Both the position numbers and the translations under genes were made by a program. DNA of 64,000 bases from Siminovitchia sp047228825 (GTDB taxonomy: Bacteria > Bacillota > Bacilli > Bacillales > Bacillaceae_C), in assembly GCF_047228825.1 (NCBI RefSeq), contig NZ_JBFEGN010000002.1, positions 152,002 to 216,001 of the forward strand, read 5' to 3'. How positions within the stretch are numbered: position 1 is the first letter of the stretch; each line of letters starts with the position of its first letter. Of this stretch, positions 8,538 through 16,145 are shown one piece after another. The notes beneath the pieces are model-generated. The model ran no database searches. It had not been told where the DNA came from and was given only the letters and a program-made list of their open reading frames with translations.

Positions 8538-9752
8538 GTGAGAGGGTTCAGTGTTTTAATTATTAGATCGGAAACACATATTATCAATAAAAGCCATAGA
8601 CTTTTTAACTATTGTGAAGATATGTGTTTTAAATCGAAGAATCTTTATAACTATGCTAACTATATCTTAAGACAAGAGTTTATAAAAAAGAATAAGATAT
8701 CATCTGCCTTTGATCTAAATAAACTCTTAAAAAATGAAGATGTGTTTAAACAACTTCCATCAAAGACATCGCAGCAAGTCATCATGTCACTTTGCAACAA
8801 TTGGAAATCATTCTTTGCTGCGATAAAAGACTGGAGCAAGAACAGTAGCAAATATTTGGGTAAACCAAGACCACCAAAATATAAAAAGAAAGATGGGCGC
8901 AACATAGTTTACTTTGATTATCAGCAAGGAACGTTAAAGGAGGGAAGATATAAGTTTCCTAAATCAGACCATTTTATAGAAACAGGAATAACAAAGAAAT
9001 CTTTTAGACAGGTGCAGATAATTCCTTATGGATCATGCTATAAAATTGCTCTGATATATAGAAAAGAAATAAATCAAAAAGAAGATATGAATGATAATTA
9101 TCTAGCAATTGATTTAGGAGTAGACAATCTTGCTACGTTAACAAGTAACATTGGACTTAAGCCAATTGTTATAAACGGTAGGATACTAAAATCCATAAAT
9201 CAATACTACAACAAGAAATTGGCTGGGTTGAAGTCATATGTTGGCAATGGAACCAGCAAGAGAATACAAAGACTATCCTTGAAGAGAAATAATATCGTTC
9301 ACACGCATTTTCATAAGATTAGCAGATACATTATTAACTTTTGCCTAGAGAATGACATTGATAATATTGTGATTGGAAAAAATGGGAGATGGAAGCAAAA
9401 GGCTAAAATGAGCAAAACAAGCAATCAGAAATTTGTTCAAATACCATTTGAAAAGCTTATATACCAGTTAACATATAAAGGGGAAGAGTGTGGAATCAAT
9501 GTAACAACTGTTGAAGAACAATACACAAGTGCTGCAAGTTTCATAGACAGTGACTCTATTCCGACTAAATTCGGAGATTATAAATTCAGTGGAAAAAGAG
9601 TTAAAAGAGGGCTTTATAAAAGCAAGAATGGAACACTTATAAATGCTGATGTAAACGGTAGTTACAACATTTTAAGAAAATGTATTCCCGAATTTTCATA
9701 TGACGGGATAGAGGGTGTATCATTGCATCCAATTAGGATAAATATCGCCTAA
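8538..9752 (+). CDS. TnpB family RNA-guided nuclease, copy 1 (no TnpA, no zinc ribbon)
   Basis: 404 aa from GTG 8538. The RuvC-like nuclease residues are all present: Asp about 192 in IDLGVDNLATL, Glu about 326 in VEEQYTSAAS, Asp about 371 in NADVNGSYNI. The C4 zinc ribbon normally between the last two motifs is absent and replaced by a Lys/Gly-rich linker. TnpB proteins are RNA-guided dsDNA endonucleases that use a reRNA made from the 3' end of their own gene. No tyrosine transposase (TnpA) is nearby, so the gene may persist as a homing-like or domesticated nuclease. It is close in sequence to the copy at 19423, including the 3' end. Confidence 0.9.
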   Translation: MRGFSVLIIRSETHIINKSHRLFNYCEDMCFKSKNLYNYANYILRQEFIKKNKISSAFDLNKLLKNEDVFKQLPSKTSQQVIMSLCNNWKSFFAAIKDWSKNSSKYLGKPRPPKYKKKDGRNIVYFDYQQGTLKEGRYKFPKSDHFIETGITKKSFRQVQIIPYGSCYKIALIYRKEINQKEDMNDNYLAIDLGVDNLATLTSNIGLKPIVINGRILKSINQYYNKKLAGLKSYVGNGTSKRIQRLSLKRNNIVHTHFHKISRYIINFCLENDIDNIVIGKNGRWKQKAKMSKTSNQKFVQIPFEKLIYQLTYKGEECGINVTTVEEQYTSAASFIDSDSIPTKFGDYKFSGKRVKRGLYKSKNGTLINADVNGSYNILRKCIPEFSYDGIEGVSLHPIRINIA

Positions 9753-9773
9753 TAAAGATTTAAAATCACAATG
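9706..9773 (+). ncRNA. candidate reRNA (omega RNA) 3' scaffold of TnpB copy 1
   Basis: The last codons and about 20 bp after the stop are nearly identical to the same segment after the second TnpB (20585-20652), whereas the genes diverge elsewhere. It includes a hairpin GGGTG...CATCC, which becomes GGGTG...CACCC in copy 2, a pairing-compatible change. In known TnpB systems the guide follows such a scaffold, so a guide would begin near 9774. The exact 5' end is unknown. Confidence 0.4.
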
Positions 9774-9789
9774 AAAGAATCTTTTTATC
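9770..9789. repeat. intergenic dyad, degenerate left arm (AATGAAA-N6-TTTTATC)
   Basis: The left arm carries AATG instead of AATA and abuts the TnpB 3' end. The right edge is 22 bp before 9811. Confidence 0.5.
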
Positions 9790-9810
9790 TTGAAGTGCGA
9801 GGTGAAAATC

Positions 9811-10017
9811 ATGAAGAGAGAGCCGTATTACATAGGAGACAAAGAGTATTTAGTTTATTATAAAAAACCAAACAGTGAAAAAACCTGTAAGTTCATTGGC
9901 ATATGCGAAAATTTTTCTACAAACTCAACTAGTCTAAACGCCTTTTGGAATAAAGATAGCGAACAAATGTTGTTAGTAAAATATTCTGATATCGTTGGTC
10001 TGTTTCCAACTGAATAA
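9811..10017 (+). CDS. small phage protein, unknown function
   Basis: 68 aa from ATG 9811, with GCGAGGTGA upstream. Beta-rich (YLVYYKKP, KFIGICENF). No motif recognised. Confidence 0.6.
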   Translation: MKREPYYIGDKEYLVYYKKPNSEKTCKFIGICENFSTNSTSLNAFWNKDSEQMLLVKYSDIVGLFPTE

Positions 10018-10032
10018 AACAAATCTTTTATT
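10013..10032. repeat. intergenic dyad (AATAAAA-N6-TTTTATT)
   Basis: Perfect copy, overlapping the stop codon of the preceding gene; right edge 30 bp before ATG 10062. Confidence 0.75.
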
Positions 10033-10061
10033 GATGAAATAAACTATAAGGAGATAATAGT

Positions 10062-10592
10062 ATGGAATTGGGAAATTTAATATTCGGCAATTCAAGAGGG
10101 AAATACTTAGTTGATCGTGATTGGCAGGATGCTTTTTATTCAGCTCTTTATGATATGAGATTTAACGGGTATGGTATGCCTGAACTAGATGAGTCAGAGT
10201 ATAATGGTAAATTTGTAGAGTTAAAATCTAAATATGGAAACACAAAGTACTTTGAAAATGACACTTTTATTATCATGCCATATTACTGGGGAGACGATGA
10301 TGATTTTTGCGAACTTCCTAATTTTATACATAAGTCTTCTGGATATGAGTTGAGCTGGTACAAATATGCTTTAAGAGACAGTTATGCTAATAAAGAAATT
10401 GCCTTTGAAGAACTAATGAATATTATGGACGATTGTAAAAAAAGCTTAGGGTTTGAAGGAGTACCACACAATTATTTGCGAGCCATTGAGCATATAGAAT
10501 CCGCAATGGATGAACTTTATTGCACAGACAATAAAGAAGAGACTATTGATATATATAATAAATTAAGAGAAATCAAAGAAGGAATGGAGTAA
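10062..10592 (+). CDS. conserved phage protein, unknown function
   Basis: 176 aa. Contains GNLIFGNSRGKY at the N-terminus and then PYYWGDDDDF, LPNF and WYKYALRDSY, a pattern I recall from a conserved family in Bacillus and other Firmicute phages without known function. The conserved aromatic core and acidic patch suggest a folded, possibly metal-binding protein. Stop and next start overlap (TAATG), so it is translationally coupled to the following gene. Confidence 0.7.
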   Translation: MELGNLIFGNSRGKYLVDRDWQDAFYSALYDMRFNGYGMPELDESEYNGKFVELKSKYGNTKYFENDTFIIMPYYWGDDDDFCELPNFIHKSSGYELSWYKYALRDSYANKEIAFEELMNIMDDCKKSLGFEGVPHNYLRAIEHIESAMDELYCTDNKEETIDIYNKLREIKEGME

Positions 10593-10852
10593 TGTTTGAA
10601 AAATGGAGGCAGAAAAGAGAGTTAAAAAGACAAGCGAGAGAGTTAGAACTGATTCAATCTCAATGCCCTCATGAATGGCATATAGTTAGTGAGTACAGTA
10701 TGGATGTTGGTGAGTGGGAATATGATTTAAGGGATTTCTGCGATTTATATTGTCCATCTTGCCATAAAACCATGAATACAGTGAGTAAACTTCAAGGAAA
10801 TAAAATTCTAGAAATACAGAGAGTGAGGAAAGAATATGAGAATAAGCGATGA
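10592..10852 (+). CDS. small zinc-ribbon-like protein
   Basis: 86 aa with a basic helical N-terminus (RQKRELKRQARELE). A candidate metal site follows: CPHEWH, then DLYCPSCHK. The single CPSC pair plus Cys/His upstream could bind one zinc. ATG overlaps the previous stop. Possibly nucleic-acid binding; unproven. Confidence 0.6.
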   Translation: MFEKWRQKRELKRQARELELIQSQCPHEWHIVSEYSMDVGEWEYDLRDFCDLYCPSCHKTMNTVSKLQGNKILEIQRVRKEYENKR

Positions 10853-10982
10853 ATTATTGAATTTCCTGGGGGATTTTTTCGTAGAAGTTAATCTTGAAGA
10901 GAAACTTAATACTACATTTATTGAATTCGTGGAGTCATATCTGCGAAATGTGGAATATTCACTAAAATGCCAAACTCAATAA
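10836..10982 (+). CDS. small phage protein, unknown function
   Basis: 48 aa, starting inside the end of the previous gene (17-bp overlap) with GTGAGGAAAG upstream. Helical and acidic. No motif. Confidence 0.5.
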   Translation: MRISDELLNFLGDFFVEVNLEEKLNTTFIEFVESYLRNVEYSLKCQTQ

Positions 10983-10997
10983 AATTTGGTTTTTAAT
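10978..10997. repeat. intergenic dyad (AATAAAA-N6-TTTTAAT)
   Basis: Overlaps the stop codon at 10982; right edge 20 bp before TTG 11017. Confidence 0.65.
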
Positions 10998-11016
10998 GAG
11001 AAATGAGGTGGAAAAT

Positions 11017-11100
11017 TTGGAAAAGTTTACTGCGAATGATATGAGACTCTTTGGAATAATAATGTGTACTTTAGGATTTGTTATAGGGAAGCTACTGTAG
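11017..11100 (+). CDS. 27-aa single-span membrane peptide
   Basis: TTG 11017 follows GAGGTGG at good spacing. A short N-terminus is followed by one hydrophobic helix (FGIIMCTLGFVIGKLL). It is first of three tiny membrane proteins before the SPFH gene. An ATG-initiated version from 10996 (34 aa) is possible. Confidence 0.4.
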   Translation: MEKFTANDMRLFGIIMCTLGFVIGKLL

Positions 11101-11130
11101 AGCTTAGAGAAAGGTGGTGAGTAGCAATTA

Positions 11131-11298
11131 ATGGAACTGTTGACAAGCTTGTTAATTGGATTAATATTAGGTGTTTTCATTGGAAGTAAAATTGTTCAAC
11201 ATTTATTTAATGGAGGAGTAAGGCCAACAACATATATTGAAGACGAAGATAAGATTGATGAAGCTGCAAGAGAATGGTTAAAAAGCAATTCTCTATAA
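11131..11298 (+). CDS. small membrane protein, one N-terminal span
   Basis: 55 aa. LLTSLLIGLILGVFIGSKIV is a clear transmembrane helix, followed by an acidic cytoplasmic-type tail. The arrangement resembles small phage membrane proteins. Function unknown. Confidence 0.6.
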   Translation: MELLTSLLIGLILGVFIGSKIVQHLFNGGVRPTTYIEDEDKIDEAAREWLKSNSL

Positions 11299-11328
11299 TT
11301 AAATAAATAGCAAAAGGTGGTGATTATT

Positions 11329-11463
11329 ATGCTGCGATTGCTTTTATCTATTATTATTTTAGCTTTAATGATTACATACTTAGCTATACCTTTAATGAAA
11401 TGGATAAGGAGATTTGGTAAAAGCGAAGCAAAAAGAATTGATGAAGCTTTTAAAAAAGAATAA
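11329..11463 (+). CDS. small membrane protein, one span with basic tail
   Basis: 44 aa, ATG after AAGGTGGTG. The hydrophobic N-terminal helix (LLLSIIILALMITYLAI) is followed by a Lys/Arg/Glu-rich tail. It sits directly upstream of the SPFH protein; a shared membrane role is inference. Confidence 0.6.
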   Translation: MLRLLLSIIILALMITYLAIPLMKWIRRFGKSEAKRIDEAFKKE

Positions 11464-11500
11464 CAAAAGCAAAATAAAATTATATGGAGGAATAAGATAA

Positions 11501-12328
11501 ATGAGCACAAGGGGAATATTGAGATTAATTGGAACAGGCATTGGAGTATTATTGTTGATTATTGGACTATTTATTTTTGTGGAAAGAGTACCAGAAGGAA
11601 AGGTTGCAGTAGTTTATTCACCATCAGGAGGAGCAAAAGAAGTATTGAATCCTGGATGGCATTTGGTTGGTCTGTTTGAGAAGACACAGCAATATCCTAC
11701 ACGTATCACAATCTTGAAAAACAAAGTTACTGTTACAACAAAAGACGGTAAAACAGTTACGATGCCAGCAAGCTATGAAATGAAAGTTGATCGTTCAAAA
11801 GTGTTAGAAATCTTTAAGGAGCTAGGATCACAAAATGTTGAACAGATTCAAGAAGGATATCTATACAATAAGCTATTTAGAGCTGCACGTTCGACAGTTT
11901 CAAATTATAGTGTATTAGATATTTATGGGACAAAAACAACTGAAGCTTCTGCAAAAGTAACTGAAGTAATGGCCGAGGATGTTTCAAAACTAGGATTTAT
12001 TGTAAGCAATGTAACACTTGGAACACCTAAATTAGACAAAGAAACAGAAAAGGCAATTGATGCTCGTGTAAAGGCAGCACAAGAGTTAGAACTTAAGAAG
12101 CAACAATTAGAGAATGAAAAAATTGAAGCTGAGAAAAAGAAAGTAGTTGCTGAGGGGGAAGCCCAGAAAAAGGTTATCGCAGCAGAAGCAGAAGCTAAAG
12201 CAAATGCTACTATCAGTAAATCTGTTACACCTGAGATTTTAAAATTGAAAGAGCTTGAGGCGAGAAACAAACATGGGTGGATTACTATTCAAGGTAGTGG
12301 CGGATTAATTGTTGACGATAAAAAGTAA
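11501..12328 (+). CDS. SPFH/prohibitin family membrane protein
   Basis: 275 aa. An N-terminal transmembrane helix (about residues 9-28, LIGTGIGVLLLIIGLFIF) is followed by an SPFH/band-7 domain (VPEGKVAVVYSP, LNPGWHLV, AARSTVSNYSVLDIYG). A long Glu/Lys/Ala-rich coiled coil spans about residues 180-240. It is typical of prohibitin/stomatin-like proteins, which form oligomeric rings on membranes. ATG 11501 has a TATGGAGGAA site. In a phage its job could be membrane protection or scaffold formation; that is inference. Confidence 0.85.
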   Translation: MSTRGILRLIGTGIGVLLLIIGLFIFVERVPEGKVAVVYSPSGGAKEVLNPGWHLVGLFEKTQQYPTRITILKNKVTVTTKDGKTVTMPASYEMKVDRSKVLEIFKELGSQNVEQIQEGYLYNKLFRAARSTVSNYSVLDIYGTKTTEASAKVTEVMAEDVSKLGFIVSNVTLGTPKLDKETEKAIDARVKAAQELELKKQQLENEKIEAEKKKVVAEGEAQKKVIAAEAEAKANATISKSVTPEILKLKELEARNKHGWITIQGSGGLIVDDKK

Positions 12329-12342
12329 TTAAATACATATAT

Positions 12343-12370
12343 CCTCTCATAGTCTTTGTACTGTGAGAGG
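12343..12370 (+). terminator. hairpin after SPFH gene
   Basis: CCTCTCA and TGAGAGG pair over a 14-nt loop. No strong T-run follows, so it could be a weak terminator or processing signal. Confidence 0.35.
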
Positions 12371-12398
12371 ACTCTTAAAAATACTAGGAGGTGTTTAT

Positions 12399-12749
12399 TT
12401 GGAAATACTAGCCGATGCAAAAGTGAAGTATCAATACGATTCTCTTTCAGTAGAGAAACTCGTCCTGGTGGTTAAATTTAAAAAGCCCAACAAATTCTTT
12501 AAGACTAAAGTGAAAAGAGTGCTTTGTAGTACTTGGTGGTTAGGAGATACATATAGAAATAGAGATGAATTTCTTGATGATGTTCTAGCACACCTATCGA
12601 ATAAAAATGTTTTAGAGGAAGAGGTTGTACATATGGTTCAGAAAGAGTTGGGGCTAACTGAAAAACAGATTGTAAGAAAATCTAAAGAAGATGAGATAAG
12701 AAGGCTACTTAAAGACAGTAAATTCACAGTAAAAGTAAAAATAGATTGA
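12399..12749 (+). CDS. phage protein, unknown function
   Basis: 116 aa. TTG 12399 is chosen because AGGAGGTG at 12386-12393 is spaced for it, whereas the GTG at 12363 has no binding site. Basic, with WWLGDTYRNRDEFLDDVL in the middle and a helical C-terminus. Not recognised. Confidence 0.65.
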   Translation: MEILADAKVKYQYDSLSVEKLVLVVKFKKPNKFFKTKVKRVLCSTWWLGDTYRNRDEFLDDVLAHLSNKNVLEEEVVHMVQKELGLTEKQIVRKSKEDEIRRLLKDSKFTVKVKID

Positions 12750-12790
12750 GATAAATTGTAGGATTTAATAGAAAAGTAGAGGATAAGTCT

Positions 12791-13111
12791 ATGAAACGTA
12801 AAATTGCTTCACGTAAATTAAAACGAACTTGTACATGCTGCAATAAATCATTTGCAAAAGGTGATGTGTATTATCTGAAAAGGGTAGTTTTTAAAGATTA
12901 CTACTATGATGAGATTATTGCTTATGAATATCTAACTTGCCCACGCTGCAAGTATGAAAACGAGCGCAAGGGAAAACGATATAAGCGATTTATAGAATCA
13001 GGAAAATGTCATCATCCGGTAACTGATGAAATATGGACAACAATTGCGGGAGAAGAATATGTGAAAGAACCTTCACATACAGAGTGTTTAATTTGTGGGA
13101 AACGAGTTTAA
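12791..13111 (+). CDS. zinc-ribbon protein (three CxxC pairs)
   Basis: 106 aa, very basic N-terminus. Three Cys pairs: CTCC at about residue 14, CPRC at about 52 and CLIC near the C-terminus, with a CHHP in between. This pattern suggests two small zinc sites and nucleic-acid binding. ATG 12791 has only a weak upstream site (AGAGGAT). Confidence 0.65.
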   Translation: MKRKIASRKLKRTCTCCNKSFAKGDVYYLKRVVFKDYYYDEIIAYEYLTCPRCKYENERKGKRYKRFIESGKCHHPVTDEIWTTIAGEEYVKEPSHTECLICGKRV

Positions 13112-13152
13112 TGTTAGATGATACAAACTGTGAAGTGAGGAGGTTTTAGATA

Positions 13153-13482
13153 TTGTTTGGTCAGTCAAAACTCAAGGATTCCAAGCCATTTCATGCGATT
13201 GTTTCAGCTTATATGTTTAAGGATGATGATGGGAACACCTGTATTGAGCTTCTTGATTTTATCCACAACGATGTTGAGGGTACAGAAATATTCTGTGATA
13301 TTGAATACACCTTGAGAGACTACCTGGATTTTGGTGGTAAAGAAGAATCTTATTTTATGGCTCATGTCAAATCATGGTTTTACTCTTATTATGATTACTT
13401 TGACGGTTATCAAAGCGAGGTCGAATCAGAAGTGACCGAGTTAAAAAGTATAGATGATTTTACAAAATTAGAACTAATTTAA
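13153..13482 (+). CDS. phage protein, unknown function
   Basis: 109 aa from TTG 13153; GTGAGGAGG lies about ten bases upstream and no ATG is near. Acidic and aromatic (SWFYSYYDYFDGY). Not recognised. Confidence 0.6.
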   Translation: MFGQSKLKDSKPFHAIVSAYMFKDDDGNTCIELLDFIHNDVEGTEIFCDIEYTLRDYLDFGGKEESYFMAHVKSWFYSYYDYFDGYQSEVESEVTELKSIDDFTKLELI

Positions 13483-13519
13483 CCGAACAGCTCGCAGATT
13501 AAATGAGAGAAGGTGTAGT

Positions 13520-13807
13520 ATGAATAAACGACAAAAGAAAAAGCTCATTCCGAAAGACACTGACTATTGCTATGAAATAACTGGGTATTTTGAAAATGGA
13601 ATAATTAAAACTAAAAAATGTCCGCATTACAAAATTATTGGATATGTTGATGATAAGTCAATAGATGATAGTGGCAATGAGTATCCTTGTAAGACTCCTG
13701 TATATTATTGTGCTTATACTAAAGTAAGTAGCGAAGAAGATTTTCTTCTTTCTGATCAAGTAAAGACATGCGGAGAAAGATTGCCAAATTATTATTTTAA
13801 GCGATAA
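13520..13807 (+). CDS. phage protein with Cys/His residues, unknown function
   Basis: 95 aa. Six Cys (DYCYE, KKCPHYK, YPCK, YYCAY, KTCGE) spread through the chain, suggesting a small metal-bound or treble-clef-like fold. ATG with GAGAAGGTG upstream. No family recognised. Confidence 0.6.
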   Translation: MNKRQKKKLIPKDTDYCYEITGYFENGIIKTKKCPHYKIIGYVDDKSIDDSGNEYPCKTPVYYCAYTKVSSEEDFLLSDQVKTCGERLPNYYFKR

Positions 13808-13822
13808 AATGAGTGTTTTAAT
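13803..13822. repeat. intergenic dyad (GATAAAA-N6-TTTTAAT)
   Basis: Overlaps the stop codon at 13807; 59 bp before ATG 13881. Confidence 0.55.
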
Positions 13823-13880
13823 TTTAAACGACACAACAAAAGTGGATTAAAGCAAATATTAAATTGAAAGAGGTGACATC

Positions 13881-14054
13881 ATGAATCGCAAGAATATTCA
13901 AAAAAGCTGTGAGGTTCTTGAAAAACTACTAGAAAGAGATTTATCAACAAATGGCAAAGTACTTGATGAAGAGGAGTTTGTAGCTGTTAATGTTTTATTG
14001 TTGGAATTAGATATTGCTGAACTTTATAGAGTAAAGCACAATGTAACACATTAA
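13881..14054 (+). CDS. small helical phage protein
   Basis: 57 aa, ATG with AAAGAGGTGA upstream. Two amphipathic helices. Its stop is one base from the next ATG, so the pair is coupled. Not recognised. Confidence 0.6.
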   Translation: MNRKNIQKSCEVLEKLLERDLSTNGKVLDEEEFVAVNVLLLELDIAELYRVKHNVTH

Positions 14055-14055
14055 T

Positions 14056-14358
14056 ATGGAGATGGTTTCAATACAAAATGTCAAAGAAAAAATAAAACAA
14101 AGAAGAAGACAAATCATTGTTCACTCTTATATATACTATTATTTAAATAACAGTGTAATATCAGATCATATATATGACCGTTGGTGTAATGAATTAGTTG
14201 AATTACAGGAAAAATATCCCGATATTGCTTCAGAATGCGAGTTTGCAGAGGAATTTAAAGGTTTTACAGGTGAGACTGGTTTTGATTTGTATATGGGTTC
14301 TTGGGTACATGAAGTCGCATGGAAAATATTGAAGTATCATCTATATTTACAAAAATAA
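14056..14358 (+). CDS. LigA-related protein (NAD-ligase domain Ia-like)
   Basis: 100 aa. The segment YIYYYLNNSVISDHIYDRWCNEL followed by LQEKYPDI matches domain Ia of NAD-dependent DNA ligases (YY..spiSDaeYD), with no adenylation domain. Such stand-alone proteins are often annotated in Bacillus phages as LigA-related. The start is ambiguous: ATG 14056 touches the previous stop, but GGAGATGG at 14058 would place initiation at ATA 14071. NAD-ligase function is unlikely; it may bind NMN/NAD or nothing. Confidence 0.65.
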   Translation: MEMVSIQNVKEKIKQRRRQIIVHSYIYYYLNNSVISDHIYDRWCNELVELQEKYPDIASECEFAEEFKGFTGETGFDLYMGSWVHEVAWKILKYHLYLQK

Positions 14359-14374
14359 CTTAAATACATATAAT
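14346..14374 (+). promoter_or_regulatory. sigma-A-type promoter before recJ-like gene
   Basis: TTTACA, a 17-bp spacer and TATAAT. The spacer contains AATAACTTA, the same core as in the promoters at 789 and 50064. It overlaps the end of the preceding gene. Confidence 0.65.
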
Positions 14375-14397
14375 AATATAGAACAAAAGAGAAAGGG

Positions 14398-16105
14398 TTG
14401 ATATTCATTTATAAGATTATTGGAGAAAATAATTTATTTGATGTCTTAGGAACAGTACTAAAGAACAGAGGAATTGAGGATAAGGAAAGGTTTTTGAATC
14501 CTTCGAAAGAAGATGTGATTCACTACAATAAGTTGAAAAATATTGAAAAAGCTGTGGAATTATTCAATAAGCACAGAGGGGGTGGTTCGGCAATCGCAGT
14601 CATCGTAGACTCCGATTGCGACTAGCGATGGTTACACATCTGCTTCAATGTTAATTCAATACATAAGAAACTTGGATGGTAATTTAAATGTACAATATTA
14701 TATCCATCCTGGCAAAGAACACGGACTCACAAAAGAGGCTATGGAGTGGATTAGTAAAGTAAATCCAAGATTGGTAATCGTTCCTGATGCTGGAAGTAAT
14801 AATTTTGAAGAACATAAAACACTTAAAGAAAAGAATATTGATGCAATTATTTTGGATCACCACAGCGTTTCAGAAGAGTCTAAGGATGCTGTTGTAGTAA
14901 ACAATCAATTGAGCCCTGAGTATCATAATAAACAAATTTCTGGTGCAGGAATTACCTATAAGTTTTTGCAAGCATTAGATAATTTTTATGGAACTAGTGA
15001 AGCAGATAACTACTTGGATTTGGTTGCATGGGGAATTGTAGCTGATTCAATGGATTTGTCATCTTTAGAGACAAGATATTTGGTCTATAAAGGACTAAAA
15101 AACATCAGAAATCCGTTCCTAAAAGAGCTAATTAAACAAAACACAGAAGCGAAGAAAATATATCCAGTACATATTAGTTTTGATATTGCCCCTAAATTGA
15201 ACGCAATGATACGAATTGGAAAACAAGAAGAAAAGCATTGTGTCTTCAGATCTCTTGCTCTTCTTGGTGGAGAAGAGAAGTATTTCAACAAGCGAACAAA
15301 GAAAACTGAAACGCTACCATATAAAGCTGCAAGACTATGCAAAAACGCTCATGCTCGACAAGCAAAGCTTCGTAAAAAGTGGACGGAAGAAATTAAGCAA
15401 CAAATTGAAGCCGATGGATTAGATGTAGAAAGTTTTCTTCTTATAAAATTAGAGAATTTTGATAAAGAGTTGTCGGGACTAATTGCAGGAAACTTAGTAT
15501 CGCAATATAGAAAGCCAGTGCTTATATTTTCAGAAAACAAAGAAGGCAAGTTATCAGGATCAATGCGTGGTTATGAGGGATTGATGAACAATACTAAAAC
15601 CTTTTTGCAGGAATTGAATATATTTAATTTTATCGAAGGTCATGAATCGGCATCAGGTTTTGAGATTGAGCCTGAAAGATTTGAGGAGTTAAAGAGATTA
15701 ATTAAAAATATTAATCTAAATGAAGAAATTGATATTTTAGTTGATTTCGCTCTAAAAAGTAGCAGTCTGAGAGAAGATTTAATTAAAGAGATTCTTAAAT
15801 ATGACTGTATATGGGGAAAGGGAATTGAGCAGCCTAAACTGGCAATCAAAGATCTGGAATTACATACAAACACAATCTATAAGAGTGCGTCAAGTGAATA
15901 CACAAAATGGACAGCTAATGGAATTGACTACGTGTTATTCAATGGACACAAAGAGATTAATAAACTGATAGGACAGAATAAAGTGGCTACGTTAGATGTT
16001 GTCGGAAGTGTGAAGGAGAACAATTGGCAAGGAAGGAAGTCTTATCAGTTTGTGATTGAAGAGTTGCAGGTTAAAGAACTGAAAAATGTAGGCTTTGTTT
16101 TTTAA
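14398..16105 (+). pseudogene. RecJ-like ssDNA exonuclease (YorK type), +1 frameshift in DHH motif I
   Basis: The two frames together encode about 569 aa, as expected for a YorK/RecJ-type DHH phosphoesterase. Frame 1 ends VDSDCD then TAG at 14623-14625. Skipping one base reads AGC GAT GGT and gives VDSDCDSDGYTS, exactly the DxDxDG metal motif of RecJ. The downstream frame contains LVIVPDAG, the DHH triad (ILDHHS) and DHHA1-like sequences with GSMRG. Start: TTG 14398 sits on its own SD; ATT 14407 (YKIIGEN) is better spaced. Either a one-base insertion inactivated the gene, or it is decoded by +1 frameshifting at the stop codon. Family role: 5'-3' single-strand degradation in repair and replication. 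Confidence 0.8.
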
Positions 16106-16114
16106 TTCAACAAG

Positions 16115-16130
16115 AGTAACTTAAAATTAT
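16115..16130 (+). promoter_or_regulatory. AGTAACTTA box
   Basis: AGTAACTTAAAATTAT just before the binding site of the intein-bearing methyltransferase; related boxes precede 18189, 19423, 50809 and 59336. Candidate -10/operator element, function unproven. Confidence 0.35.
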
Positions 16131-16145
16131 ACAAGGGAGAACTAT

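Noticed and set aside
8538..9752. TnpB copies as nuclease-dead TldR-type repressors
   Set aside because: All three RuvC acidic residues (Asp, Glu, Asp) are present in both copies.
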